A stretch of 11,680 nucleotides of DNA from Acidobacteriota bacterium (lineage in GTDB: Bacteria; Acidobacteriota; Vicinamibacteria; Vicinamibacterales; JAFNAJ01): contig JAFNAJ010000044.1 of the NCBI GenBank assembly GCA_017860085.1, positions 1 through 11,680 of the forward strand, written 5' to 3'. The translations under genes and the position numbers were made by a program. Shown piece after piece: positions 1-8,931 of the stretch (position 1 is the stretch's first letter; each line of letters starts with the position of its first letter). Below the pieces are notes generated by a model. That model was not told the DNA's origin. It worked only from the letters and a program-made list of their open reading frames with translations, and made no database searches.

Positions 1-365
1 CGATCGGAGCCGGTCTCGATCAGCTGGCGCAGGAGGTCGGGTGACGTCGACAGGTACACCCCGTCCGCGACGCGCAGTGCGTCGACCTCCGGCGGTTCCT
101 CGCCCAGGAGGATCCACCCTCGGTGTGGCTCCACGGGCCCCCCGACCCAGAGTGAGAGGCCGCTGTTGCGCGACGGCGGCGGCACCAGTTCCACGGCGTC
201 GAACGCGTCGGTGTCGCTCGGACGATTGACGACCAGTCCAAACGCCCCTTCCGCGTTGTGCTCGCAGAGCAACACGACGGTGCGCGCGAAGTTCGGATCG
301 AGCAGCTGCGGCATCGACAGCAAAAGGGTCGGCGCGAGCGAGGGCCTGCTGGCGTCGCGGTTCAT
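1..365 (-). CDS. yqgE: YqgE/AlgH family protein (UPF0301), 3' end cut by window edge
   Basis: The minus-strand frame encodes about 121 residues before running off the window. The N-terminal part shows the family signature: TLLLSMPQLLDPNFARTVV at about 13-31, then CEHNAEGAFGLVVNRP at about 34-49, and a WVGGPVEP segment at about 73-80 matching the family's GGPV motif. Family members are about 180-190 residues, so roughly a third is missing. YqgE is a widely conserved cytoplasmic protein without an established biochemical function; the AlgH name comes from a link to alginate regulation in Pseudomonas. The ATG at 365 lies 7 bases after the queG stop, so the two are probably cotranscribed. An in-frame ATG at 380 would overlap the end of queG; neither start has a well-placed Shine-Dalgarno (a GAGG sits only 2 bases before 365). 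Family assignment is firm, function is not. Confidence 0.88.
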   Translation of the reverse strand, partial: MNRDASRPSLAPTLLLSMPQLLDPNFARTVVLLCEHNAEGAFGLVVNRPSDTDAFDAVELVPPPSRNSGLSLWVGGPVEPHRGWILLGEEPPEVDALRVADGVYLSTSPDLLRQLIETGSD

Positions 366-372
366 GGCCTCA

Positions 373-1326
373 TCATACATGGCCGCGGGCGGCCAGGTTG
401 CGCATCGCCACGTCGAGACTGCGCCGAAGACCGTCGGGACCTGCCCGGCGGATGGCGCTCCCCTTGACGGCCTCCTCGAGTTGCCCGGGTGTGAGCGCCG
501 CCAGCGTCGCGAGGGGTGGGTGGTCGAACGCGGCGCGCGGCTGCCACGCCGGGTCGGGCGACACGGGCGCCCGGTCGTTCCAGGGGCAGACCTCCTGGCA
601 GACGTCGCAGCCAAACACGTGCGAGCCGATGGCTGGTTCGAGGTCCGGTGGCGCGGGGCTTCTCGACTCGATGGTGAGATAGGCGATGCACCGCCGCGCG
701 TCCATCACCCACGGTTCGACGAACGCAGCCGTGGGACACGCCTCGAGGCACAGCGTGCAGGTGCCGCAGCGGTCGAGGCCCGGCTCGTCGGCCGTCAGAT
801 CGACGTTGCACAAGACCACCGACAGGAAGAGCCATGAACCGAGGACCGGGTTGATCAGGCAGGTGTTCTTGCCCGTCCAGCCGAGGCCGGCCTGCTGGGC
901 AAAGGCGCGTTCCTGGACCGGCCCGGTGTCGACGTAGGCGCGCGCTTCGAGCGCTGCGCCGTGCGCGCCGGTCATCCACGCCACCAGCGCGTCGAGCCGG
1001 GTCTTGAGCACGTCGTGATAGTCGTCACCCCGCGCGTAGCGAGCGATGCGGGCGACGCCGGGATCCAGGAGTTCGGTCGAGTAGGGGCGATCCACGTTGT
1101 AGAGGGTGCCCAGCACGATGACCGACCGCACCGACGGCAGCACGCGGGTCACATCCGCGCGCTTGGCCGCGGTTCGCGCGAGGTAGTGCATCTCGCCCGC
1201 GTAGCCGCGCGCGATCCACTCGGTGAAGTGCTGCAGATCGGGCAGATTCGCCGCGGGCGCAATGCCGCACAGGTCGAACCCCAGCCTCGAGGCTTCACCC
1301 TTGATGGCTGCCGACGTCAGGCCCAT
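373..1326 (-). CDS. queG: epoxyqueuosine reductase QueG (short form)
   Basis: This 317-residue cytoplasmic iron-sulfur and cobalamin enzyme reduces epoxyqueuosine to queuosine in tRNA, the last step of queuosine synthesis. The family core is YVDTGPVQERAFAQQAGLGW (131-150), with the expected catalytic Asp at 133, followed by TGKNTCLINP (151-160). The ferredoxin-type cluster motifs are C187-x2-C190-x2-C193-x3-C197-P and C240-x2-C243-x3-C247-P-W-N, with the additional conserved Cys213 in RRCIAYLTIE. The protein ends soon after a GSAIRRAGPDGLRR segment, so it lacks the C-terminal HEAT-like extension of longer homologues (about 350-380 residues). I chose the ATG at 1326 because GAGGTGG lies 4 bases upstream and the protein then begins as the family does; the open frame extends further upstream into the end of acnA but that sequence is low-complexity shadow. 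It sits 55 bases after acnA and just before yqgE on the same strand. Confidence 0.95.
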   Translation of the reverse strand: MGLTSAAIKGEASRLGFDLCGIAPAANLPDLQHFTEWIARGYAGEMHYLARTAAKRADVTRVLPSVRSVIVLGTLYNVDRPYSTELLDPGVARIARYARGDDYHDVLKTRLDALVAWMTGAHGAALEARAYVDTGPVQERAFAQQAGLGWTGKNTCLINPVLGSWLFLSVVLCNVDLTADEPGLDRCGTCTLCLEACPTAAFVEPWVMDARRCIAYLTIESRSPAPPDLEPAIGSHVFGCDVCQEVCPWNDRAPVSPDPAWQPRAAFDHPPLATLAALTPGQLEEAVKGSAIRRAGPDGLRRSLDVAMRNLAARGHV

Positions 1327-1330
1327 CTCG

Positions 1331-1337
1331 CCACCTC
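1331..1337 (-). promoter_or_regulatory. Shine-Dalgarno of queG
   Basis: GAGGTGG on the minus strand ends 4 bases before the ATG at 1326. It fixes the queG start in a frame that otherwise stays open for 52 more codons. Confidence 0.6.
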
Positions 1338-1381
1338 GCGCGCGCACCAACAACGCGACCGAGGCACCCGCACCCGTCCTG

Positions 1382-4093
<2,712 letters not shown>

Positions 4094-4100
4094 GATGGGC

Positions 4101-4107
4101 AACCTCT
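4101..4107 (-). promoter_or_regulatory. Shine-Dalgarno of acnA
   Basis: AGAGGTT on the minus strand; its AGAGG core ends 9 bases before the ATG at 4093. It supports this start over the upstream in-frame ATG at 4249, which would lie inside the previous gene. Confidence 0.55.
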
Positions 4108-4139
4108 GCAGGCGAACGGATGAGGGCGACTCAAACGGT

Positions 4140-5084
4140 TCATGGTAACACCGACGCGCGCACGACTGGATTCCGCAGCACCCCGAGCCCCTCGATCTCG
4201 ACCTCGACGACGTCACCGGCCTTGAGGTAGACGGGCGGCCGACGCGCAAACCCCACGCCAGCTGGCGTGCCGGTGAGGATCACATCGCCCGGCTCGAGCG
4301 TGATCGTGCTCGCAATGGACTCCACCAGGGCAGGCACGCCAAAGACGAGTTCGCGCGTGCTGGAATCCTGCATGGCGGTGCCATTGAGCCGCAGCTGGAT
4401 GCGCAGGTCGTGGACGTCGCCCACCTCGTCTGTCGAAACGACCCATGGCCCCAGTGGCGCAAACGTGTCGCAGGACTTGGCCCGGACCCATTGGCTGTCG
4501 CGCTTCTGCAGGTCGCGATCGCTGACGTCGTTCGCGTTCGTGTAGCCGAAGACCGCGTCGAGGGCGTGCCCTTGTGACACCCGGTGCGTGCGCCGACCGA
4601 TCACGACGGCCAGCTCGGCCTCGTAGTCGACGCGTGCACTCGTCGCCGGCAAGACGATCGCGTCGCCCGGGCCCACGACCGCCGTCGTGAACTTCGCGAA
4701 GATGACCGGCGCATCCGGGACGGGCAGCTTCGCCTCGCGCGCGTGATCACGGTAGTTGAGCCCCACCGCCACGATCTTGCCGGGACGAAGGATCGGGGCC
4801 CGAAGCTGCACGTCGGACACGGCCAGGAGCGCGCTGGCCCCTCGCAGGGCTTCACGGCTGTCGTGGACGCTGCAGGCGTCGAGGACCGCTCGCGCCCGCC
4901 CCGGCCACGGGCCGTCGAGATCGAACCACGCCAGCCCGTCGCCTGGCCCGGCCAATGCCGACTCGTGGCCGAGCACGGCCATCGCTCGACCGAGGTCTGC
5001 CACCTCTCGTCCGTCAGGAAGCACCACCCCGGCGACGGCTTCCTTGCCGGAGCGGTCAAGTCGCACCATGGTCACGAGTCGCAC
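4140..5084 (-). CDS. fumarylacetoacetate hydrolase (FAH) family protein
   Basis: A 314-residue member of the FAH superfamily, which includes fumarylpyruvate and acylpyruvate hydrolases, homoprotocatechuate-pathway isomerase/decarboxylases and oxaloacetate decarboxylases. The catalytic domain starts at about 102 (KIVAVGLNYRDHAREAKLP) and contains the divalent-metal site: Glu155 and Glu157 in DYEAELAVVIG and Asp186 in YTNANDVSDRDLQ. Other hallmarks are FAKFTTAVVGPGDAIVLP (129-146), the GPW turn (212-214) and DVILTGTPAGVG (267-278). The weaker N-terminal 90 residues are typical. The GTG at 5084 gives the family-like opening MRLVTMVRLD and has GGGGGT 6 bases upstream; an ATG at 5069 is a possible alternative without a ribosome site. 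It is first in a probable operon with acnA, queG and yqgE. The exact substrate cannot be read from sequence; proximity to aconitase suggests central carboxylic-acid metabolism, an inference only. Confidence 0.9.
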   Translation of the reverse strand: MRLVTMVRLDRSGKEAVAGVVLPDGREVADLGRAMAVLGHESALAGPGDGLAWFDLDGPWPGRARAVLDACSVHDSREALRGASALLAVSDVQLRAPILRPGKIVAVGLNYRDHAREAKLPVPDAPVIFAKFTTAVVGPGDAIVLPATSARVDYEAELAVVIGRRTHRVSQGHALDAVFGYTNANDVSDRDLQKRDSQWVRAKSCDTFAPLGPWVVSTDEVGDVHDLRIQLRLNGTAMQDSSTRELVFGVPALVESIASTITLEPGDVILTGTPAGVGFARRPPVYLKAGDVVEVEIEGLGVLRNPVVRASVLP

Positions 5085-5184
5085 GAGCGCACCCCCGGGG
5101 TCAGATCTTGTAGACTACCTCTCCACCGCGTGCCTGCCCAGTCTCTTCCTGCCGTGCGTCAGGACTCGACGGCCGACTATGTCC

Positions 5185-5206
5185 CCGCCCGACGATGGTC
5201 GGGGGG
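5185..5206 (+). promoter_or_regulatory. hairpin just upstream of the hydrolase start
   Basis: CCCGAC (5188-5193), loop GATG, GTCGGG (5198-5203) forms a perfect 6-bp stem, extended by two C-G pairs after one G-G mismatch. It ends 8 bases before the ATG at 5214 and includes the G-run that would otherwise serve as ribosome site. It could limit translation initiation, but GC-rich DNA makes such stems by chance. Confidence 0.3.
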
Positions 5207-5213
5207 CCACAGG

Positions 5214-6164
5214 ATGACCGTGTACTGCTGGGGTCGACCCCGCCGGTTTCCGGCGCTCCCAGCGCCGCAGGCGCGGCTATTCTCGGTGTCCCCCGACTCG
5301 CACGTGCTTGCCCGGTGCTTCTGGCAGCCGCTCGCCCACAGACGGCACGCCTTGCTCTGCCTGCACGGACTGGAGGGCTCGAGCGAGGCCCACTACATGA
5401 GGGGCATGGCCGACAAGGCCTGGCGCCGAGGCTGGAGCATCGTGCTCCTCAACCAGCGCAATTGCGGTGACACCGAGCACCTGGCGACCGGCCTCTACCA
5501 CTCGGGGCTGACGAGTGACCCGTTGGCGGTCTTGCGCGAGCTCGTCGAACTCGACGGCCTGACGTCGGTGAGCATCGCCGGTTATTCGCTCGGCGGCAAC
5601 CTGGCGCTGAAGCTCGCGGGCGAGTTGGGCGCCGACGCGCCGCCTGCCCTGCGCACAATCTGCGCGGTATCGCCGACCATCGACCTCGCGCGCTGCGTCG
5701 ACGCGCTCGAGCGCCGCGCGAACCGCCTGTACGAGTGGAACTTCGTGCGGAGCCTGAAGGCCCGACTGCGCCGCAAGGCTCGCCTGTTTCCCGGTCAGTT
5801 CGACGTGTCGCGCCTTCGTGCGGTGCGGACGGTCCGGGCCTTCGACGAGACGTACACGGCCCCAAACCACGGGTTCCGCGATGCCGCCGACTATTACCAC
5901 CGGGCGAGCGCGCTCCGGGTGGTGCGCCGGATCGCCGTGCCGACCTTCGTGCTGACGGCCGCCGATGACCCGTTCGTCCCTCCGGCGCAGTTCGACGAGC
6001 CCGACCTCAGGGGCAACCCCCTGGTGGCGGTGAGGGTGACGTCACACGGGGGCCACTGCGGCTTTCTGAGCGAATCTCCAGACGGCAACGAGGCCTACTG
6101 GGCAGAAGACGCCGTCATGAGCTTCGTGGCCGGGCACGTGGCCGCGAGCTCGGCCGCGGCCTGA
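5214..6164 (+). CDS. alpha/beta hydrolase, YheT-like
   Basis: A 316-residue serine hydrolase of the YheT/UPF0017 group (esterase-like; substrates mostly unknown). The nucleophile elbow is GYSLGGN (123-129) with Ser125. The oxyanion region is LCLHGLEGSSEAHYMRGMA (48-66), followed by the group-typical LLNQRNCGDTE (78-88). The acid is in TAADDPFVPP (248-257), most likely Asp252 or Asp251, and the base is His281 in SHGGHCGF. No signal peptide is apparent, so a cytoplasmic location is likely. The ATG at 5214 is the first with a plausible family N terminus; upstream in-frame codons back to 4584 are antisense to the FAH gene and rejected. The ribosome site is poor (G-run within a hairpin). The gene diverges from the FAH gene (129-base gap) and converges on the DUF72 gene with 23 bases between stops. 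Confidence 0.88.
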   Translation: MTVYCWGRPRRFPALPAPQARLFSVSPDSHVLARCFWQPLAHRRHALLCLHGLEGSSEAHYMRGMADKAWRRGWSIVLLNQRNCGDTEHLATGLYHSGLTSDPLAVLRELVELDGLTSVSIAGYSLGGNLALKLAGELGADAPPALRTICAVSPTIDLARCVDALERRANRLYEWNFVRSLKARLRRKARLFPGQFDVSRLRAVRTVRAFDETYTAPNHGFRDAADYYHRASALRVVRRIAVPTFVLTAADDPFVPPAQFDEPDLRGNPLVAVRVTSHGGHCGFLSESPDGNEAYWAEDAVMSFVAGHVAASSAAA

Positions 6165-6187
6165 TCAGAGCGCGCCGCATCGGAGGA

Positions 6188-6886
6188 CTACGACAGCGAG
6201 CGCATCAGGGCCTGCGCAAGCTCGGGGCCTCGCGCTTCGTCCTCGTGCTTGAAGTAGACGAAGGCCTCGCGCCACGGTTGCCGGCGCACCCACGCGACCC
6301 ACTCGGCCAGCACGGCCTCATCGTAGCCCTCGTCACGCAGGCGCAGGTACCCGTAGTCGGCGGTCGCCACGCGCGGCGCCTCGCGTTTCCCATCGTCGGC
6401 CACGCACAACGCGAGATTCCGCTGCCGGAGTCGTTCGAACACGGGCTCGTCGAGCCAGGACGCGTGCCGGAATTCGAACGCACAGCGGGCCCCTGGCGGT
6501 AAATCGCGAAGGAAGGCGTCGAACACGTCCAGGTCGCACCTGAGGTTCGGCGGCAGCTGAAACAGCAGGGCGCCAAGCCTCGGCCCGAGCGATCCGGCGG
6601 CTGCGCAGAATGCGCGCAGCGGGTCGGCGCAGTCCTTGAGCCTCCGATCGTGGGTGATGCGGCGCGGCGCCTTGAGGGTGAAGGTGAAGTGCTCGGGAAC
6701 TTGAGCCGCCCACCCGGCAAGCAGCCGCTCGGTCGGCATGCGGTAGAAGCTGTAGTTGATCTCGACGGTGGGAAATCGCTCGGCGTAGTAGCCGAGCATC
6801 GCGTTCGATCCGATCGACTCCGGGTAGAAACGGCCCTTCCACTCCGGGTAGTTGTAGCCGGACGTCCCGGTCCAGATCGCGACCAC
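6188..6886 (-). CDS. DUF72 (YecE-like) TIM-barrel protein
   Basis: A 232-residue member of DUF72, a TIM-barrel family of unknown biochemical activity related to E. coli YecE. Visible signatures are WTGTSGYNYPEWKGRFYP (5-22), FPTVEINYSFYRMPT (38-52), FTFTLKAPRRITHDRRL (67-83), LGALLFQLPPNLR (104-116), CAFEFRHASWL (135-145) and a C-terminal YFKHEDEARGPELAQAL (211-227). The strand corresponding to the common Y-x-R-L-H-G motif reads GYLRLRDEGYD, a known subgroup variant. The start is GTG at 6886, supported by GAGGAGAG directly upstream (6889-6896). It diverges from the SCO-type gene across 86 bases. Family is clear, function unknown. Confidence 0.9.
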   Translation of the reverse strand: MVAIWTGTSGYNYPEWKGRFYPESIGSNAMLGYYAERFPTVEINYSFYRMPTERLLAGWAAQVPEHFTFTLKAPRRITHDRRLKDCADPLRAFCAAAGSLGPRLGALLFQLPPNLRCDLDVFDAFLRDLPPGARCAFEFRHASWLDEPVFERLRQRNLALCVADDGKREAPRVATADYGYLRLRDEGYDEAVLAEWVAWVRRQPWREAFVYFKHEDEARGPELAQALMRSLS

Positions 6887-6921
6887 GGCTCTCCTCGCTG
6901 GTGGCTTGTTCGAGTGCGCGA

Positions 6922-6929
6922 AGTATACC
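6922..6929. promoter_or_regulatory. candidate divergent -10 region (DUF72 / SCO genes)
   Basis: The palindrome GTATAC at 6923-6928 gives a -10-like TATACT on the minus strand (6927 to 6922, five of six consensus bases) and a weaker TATACC on the plus strand (6924-6929). The minus-strand box would start transcription about 25-30 bases before the DUF72 GTG at 6886, leaving room for its ribosome site. No clear -35 is visible in either direction. Confidence 0.35.
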
Positions 6930-6972
6930 AGAATCGGCGGCAGTGATTCGTGCCGTCAGGGAGCTCTGTGAG

Positions 6973-7875
6973 ATGCCAGCCAAGGGTTCGATCAGCCGAT
7001 TCGTTCACGGTCTCGCCGCTCACGTCGCGCTCGCGACGCTGCCCTTGGGCGGGATGAGCTGCAGCCGTGCGCCCGAGCCCACTCGCTACGAGATCCGTGG
7101 GCAGATACTCGGCGTCAGGGCCGACGTGGGCGAGGTGCGCCTCAAGCACGAGGCGATCCCCGGGTACATGGACGCGATGACGATGTCGTTTTCCGTGAAG
7201 GAGCGGCGGCTGCTGGCGGACCGCGCGCCAGGCGACCTCGTGCGAGGCACACTCGTGGTGACCGAAACCGACGCGTGGATCGAGGGGCTCGAGAAGACCG
7301 GGTTCGCCGAGGTCGTCGAAGAGCCAGACGATGAAAGCGGCCCGGCGCCGGCGTTCACGCTCCTCGAGGCCGGTGCCGAGGTCCCGGGCACGGCCTTGGT
7401 AGACCAGCAGGGTCGTCCCTGGACCTTCTCGGCGGTGCGCGGCAAGGTGGCCGCGCTCACGTTCATCTACACGCGGTGCCCGCTCCCCACCTACTGCCCG
7501 CTGATGGACCGCAACTTCCGCGCGGTGCAGCGGGCCCTGGCATCGCGCCCGGCCGCCGCCGGCAGGTTCCAGTTGGTGACCGTCAGCTTCGATCCGGCGT
7601 TCGACACGCCGGAGGTGCTCAGGCGTCACGCGGCGTCGCTCGGCGCCGACCTGTCGAGTTGGACGTTTCTCACCGGCGAACGCGAGTCCGTGGAGAGCTT
7701 CGCGGCGCAGTTTGGCGTCTCGGTCATGCGCGATCCCACCGACCCGGTCGCGATCGAGCACAACCTTCGCACGGCGGTCATCGACCCGTCGGGACGTCTC
7801 GTCAAGATCTACAGCGGCTCGGATTGGACACCTGGCCAGCTCGCGCGCGACCTCGAGGATGCGCTGCCACGATGA
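6973..7875 (+). CDS. SCO1/SenC-family copper chaperone with N-terminal CusF-like domain
   Basis: A 300-residue exported protein likely delivering copper to cytochrome oxidase or handling periplasmic copper. Residues about 8-30 form a short hydrophobic signal ending GGMSC; Cys30 may be lipidated, but the lipobox is weak (Gly at -3). Residues about 38-113 resemble the CusF-like domain: GQILGV, then KHEAIPGYMDAMTMSF (58-73) with potential copper ligands His59, Met66, Met69 and Met71, and GDLVRGTLVV. A thioredoxin-fold SCO domain follows (about 124-297): VRGKVAALTFIYTRC, the copper Cys pair Cys169 and Cys175, LVTVSFDPAFDTPEVL (201-216), and the distal His263 in IEHNLRTAVID. The Cys spacing is CPLPTYC (five residues between) instead of the classic CxxxC. 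The ATG at 6973 gives the signal sequence; the frame opens at 6901 but lacks it at that point. Its stop overlaps the next gene by ATGA. Confidence 0.9.
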   Translation: MPAKGSISRFVHGLAAHVALATLPLGGMSCSRAPEPTRYEIRGQILGVRADVGEVRLKHEAIPGYMDAMTMSFSVKERRLLADRAPGDLVRGTLVVTETDAWIEGLEKTGFAEVVEEPDDESGPAPAFTLLEAGAEVPGTALVDQQGRPWTFSAVRGKVAALTFIYTRCPLPTYCPLMDRNFRAVQRALASRPAAAGRFQLVTVSFDPAFDTPEVLRRHAASLGADLSSWTFLTGERESVESFAAQFGVSVMRDPTDPVAIEHNLRTAVIDPSGRLVKIYSGSDWTPGQLARDLEDALPR

Positions 7876-8534
7876 GTGCCCCTCCCCGCGAGGTGTTCAC
7901 GCCGGACGAGCGGCGTCTGATTCGGCGGCTGCGGACGCCGGAGGCCGTCCAAGGCTGGCTCAACGCACTGCCCTACAACACCGAGCCGCGCGGCGAGACG
8001 CTCCGGAGCTTTCGTCAGGTGGTCGCCCATCACACGGTGCACTGCCTCGAGGCCGCGCTGGGGGCGGCGGTGGTCCTCGAGCAGCATGGGTACCCGCCAC
8101 GCGTGCTGAGCTTCGAGTCGATCGATCAGCTTGATCACGTAATCTTCGTCTACCAGCGGGACGGCCGATGGGGCTCGGTGGCGCGGTCGCGCGACCCCGG
8201 ACTCCACGGACGCAAGCCCCAGTTCCGCAGGCCCCGCGATCTGGCGCTGAGTTACGTCGACGCGTACGTGGACTTCACCGGGCGGATCACGGGCTACGCC
8301 GTCTACGACCTCGGCCAGTTGGCTGGATACGACTGGCGACTGAACGACAAGAACATGTGGAAGGTCGAGCAGGTGCTGATCGACCACCCCCACCGGTCGA
8401 TTCGCAGTTCGGACGAGCGCATCGAGCGCCTGCGACGCAAGTACTTCGCCTTTCGACGCCTGAACCCTGGCAGAAAACCCCTGTACTATCGGGGGCGCGA
8501 GCGGTGGACGGCCCTGCCGCACGAGTTCCTGTGA
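7872..8534 (+). CDS. conserved hypothetical protein, possible transglutaminase-like fold
   Basis: A 220-residue soluble protein, not matched to a named family. Residues 52-70 (AHHTVHCLEAALGAAVVLE) put a Cys at 58 at the start of a helix. They are followed by GYPPRVLSFESIDQLDHVIF (73-92) with His89 on a strand, and GRWGSVARSRDPGLHGRKP (98-116). A Cys on a helix and a His on the next strand, in a domain that handles a G-x-P-P-x-V-L loop, is the arrangement of transglutaminase-like cysteine hydrolases; Asp108 could complete a triad. The C-terminal half has SYVDAYVDFTGRITGYAVYD (127-146), DWRLNDKNMWKVE (154-166) and DHPHRSI (171-177). There is no signal peptide or membrane segment. The start is ATG 7872, overlapping the SCO stop (ATGA), so translation is probably coupled. 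The gene is real by codon use, position and full-length frame; the fold call is inference. Confidence 0.75.
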   Translation: MSAPPREVFTPDERRLIRRLRTPEAVQGWLNALPYNTEPRGETLRSFRQVVAHHTVHCLEAALGAAVVLEQHGYPPRVLSFESIDQLDHVIFVYQRDGRWGSVARSRDPGLHGRKPQFRRPRDLALSYVDAYVDFTGRITGYAVYDLGQLAGYDWRLNDKNMWKVEQVLIDHPHRSIRSSDERIERLRRKYFAFRRLNPGRKPLYYRGRERWTALPHEFL

Positions 8535-8585
8535 CGTGGGCTTCGCAAATGATGGTCCGGTGACGGCTCTGAGCGAGATGCCGAG

Positions 8586-8888
8586 CTAGTCGAGATCGAA
8601 GTCGCGGGTCGGCTTGGTGACCGGTTCGTCTCGGGCCTGGCGCAGCGCTTCCTCGAAGCGCCGGGCCAGGTCGTCGCCGCGCGTCTTCTCCGAGCGGACC
8701 GACTCTTCGAAGATGGCCTCCCGCCGGGCCGCCTGCTCCGCCAGGATCTTCTGCGCGTCGCTCAGTTCGGGCTTGTCGCCGCGCTCCGCCTCCTGGTGGC
8801 CGATCACCCGCCTGAGGTTGACGTCGATGGTGAGCGTGGCGCCGCAACACGGGCAGACGGCGTCGAACTCGGACTGCAGCTTGGCCAT
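8586..8888 (-). CDS. small CPCC-knuckle protein of unknown function
   Basis: A 100-residue protein with an N-terminal metal-knuckle-like segment FDAVCPCCGATLTIDVNLRR (8-27; Cys12, Cys14, Cys15). The rest is highly charged and helical (about 42-86: SDAQKILAEQAARREAIFEE and RRFEEALRQA), probably a coiled coil, and ends in an acidic tail TKPTRDFDLD. Only one Cys knuckle is present, so a full zinc ribbon would need a second copy from a dimer partner. The start at ATG 8888 has GGAG 8 bases upstream; the open frame continues to 8966, but that part lies over the divergent gene. I recall similar small proteins in acidobacterial genomes but cannot verify this. It converges on the preceding gene (51-base gap) and diverges from the EEP gene. 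Confidence 0.78.
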   Translation of the reverse strand: MAKLQSEFDAVCPCCGATLTIDVNLRRVIGHQEAERGDKPELSDAQKILAEQAARREAIFEESVRSEKTRGDDLARRFEEALRQARDEPVTKPTRDFDLD

Positions 8889-8917
8889 GGCCGTATCTCC
8901 GAAACGGGCGAGACCCG

Positions 8918-8924
8918 TATGATA
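8918..8924. promoter_or_regulatory. symmetric bidirectional -10 element
   Basis: TATGATA reads as TATGAT on the plus strand (8918-8923) and TATCAT on the minus strand (8924-8919), each five of six bases from the -10 consensus. The plus-strand box ends 8 bases before the ATG of the EEP gene, the distance expected for a transcript starting at or next to the start codon. The minus-strand box would start a leader of about 24 bases that carries the GGAG of the CPCC gene. No -35 motif is clear on either side. Confidence 0.45.
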
Positions 8925-8931
8925 GCGGAGG

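Noticed and set aside
407..471. Idea of a mobile or defence system hidden among the genes
   Set aside because: No transposase, integrase, restriction, toxin-antitoxin or reverse transcriptase motif, terminal repeat, or shift in base composition was seen anywhere in the window, on either strand.
166..837. Plus-strand frame of 223 codons opposite yqgE and queG
   Set aside because: It covers the cluster motifs of QueG in antisense and has no motif of its own.
5110..5118. GTAGACTAC near-palindrome in the FAH/hydrolase divergent gap
   Set aside because: The -10 similarity is only four of six on plus and less on minus, with no -35; not enough to call a promoter or operator.
4584..5213. N-terminal extension of the hydrolase frame
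   Set aside because: It lies antisense to the FAH-family gene and adds 210 residues without hydrolase character; the family N terminus begins near the ATG at 5214.
6156..6178. GCGGC/GCCGC inverted repeat between the convergent hydrolase and DUF72 genes
   Set aside because: The 5-bp stem has a 13-base loop and no T-run on either side; too weak to call a terminator.
6205..7761. 518-codon minus-strand frame across the DUF72 and SCO genes
   Set aside because: It overlaps two motif-confirmed genes in other frames and has no recognisable domain.
8535..8585. Possible bidirectional terminator in the convergent gap
   Set aside because: Only a 4-bp CGGC/GCCG stem is visible and there is no T-run.
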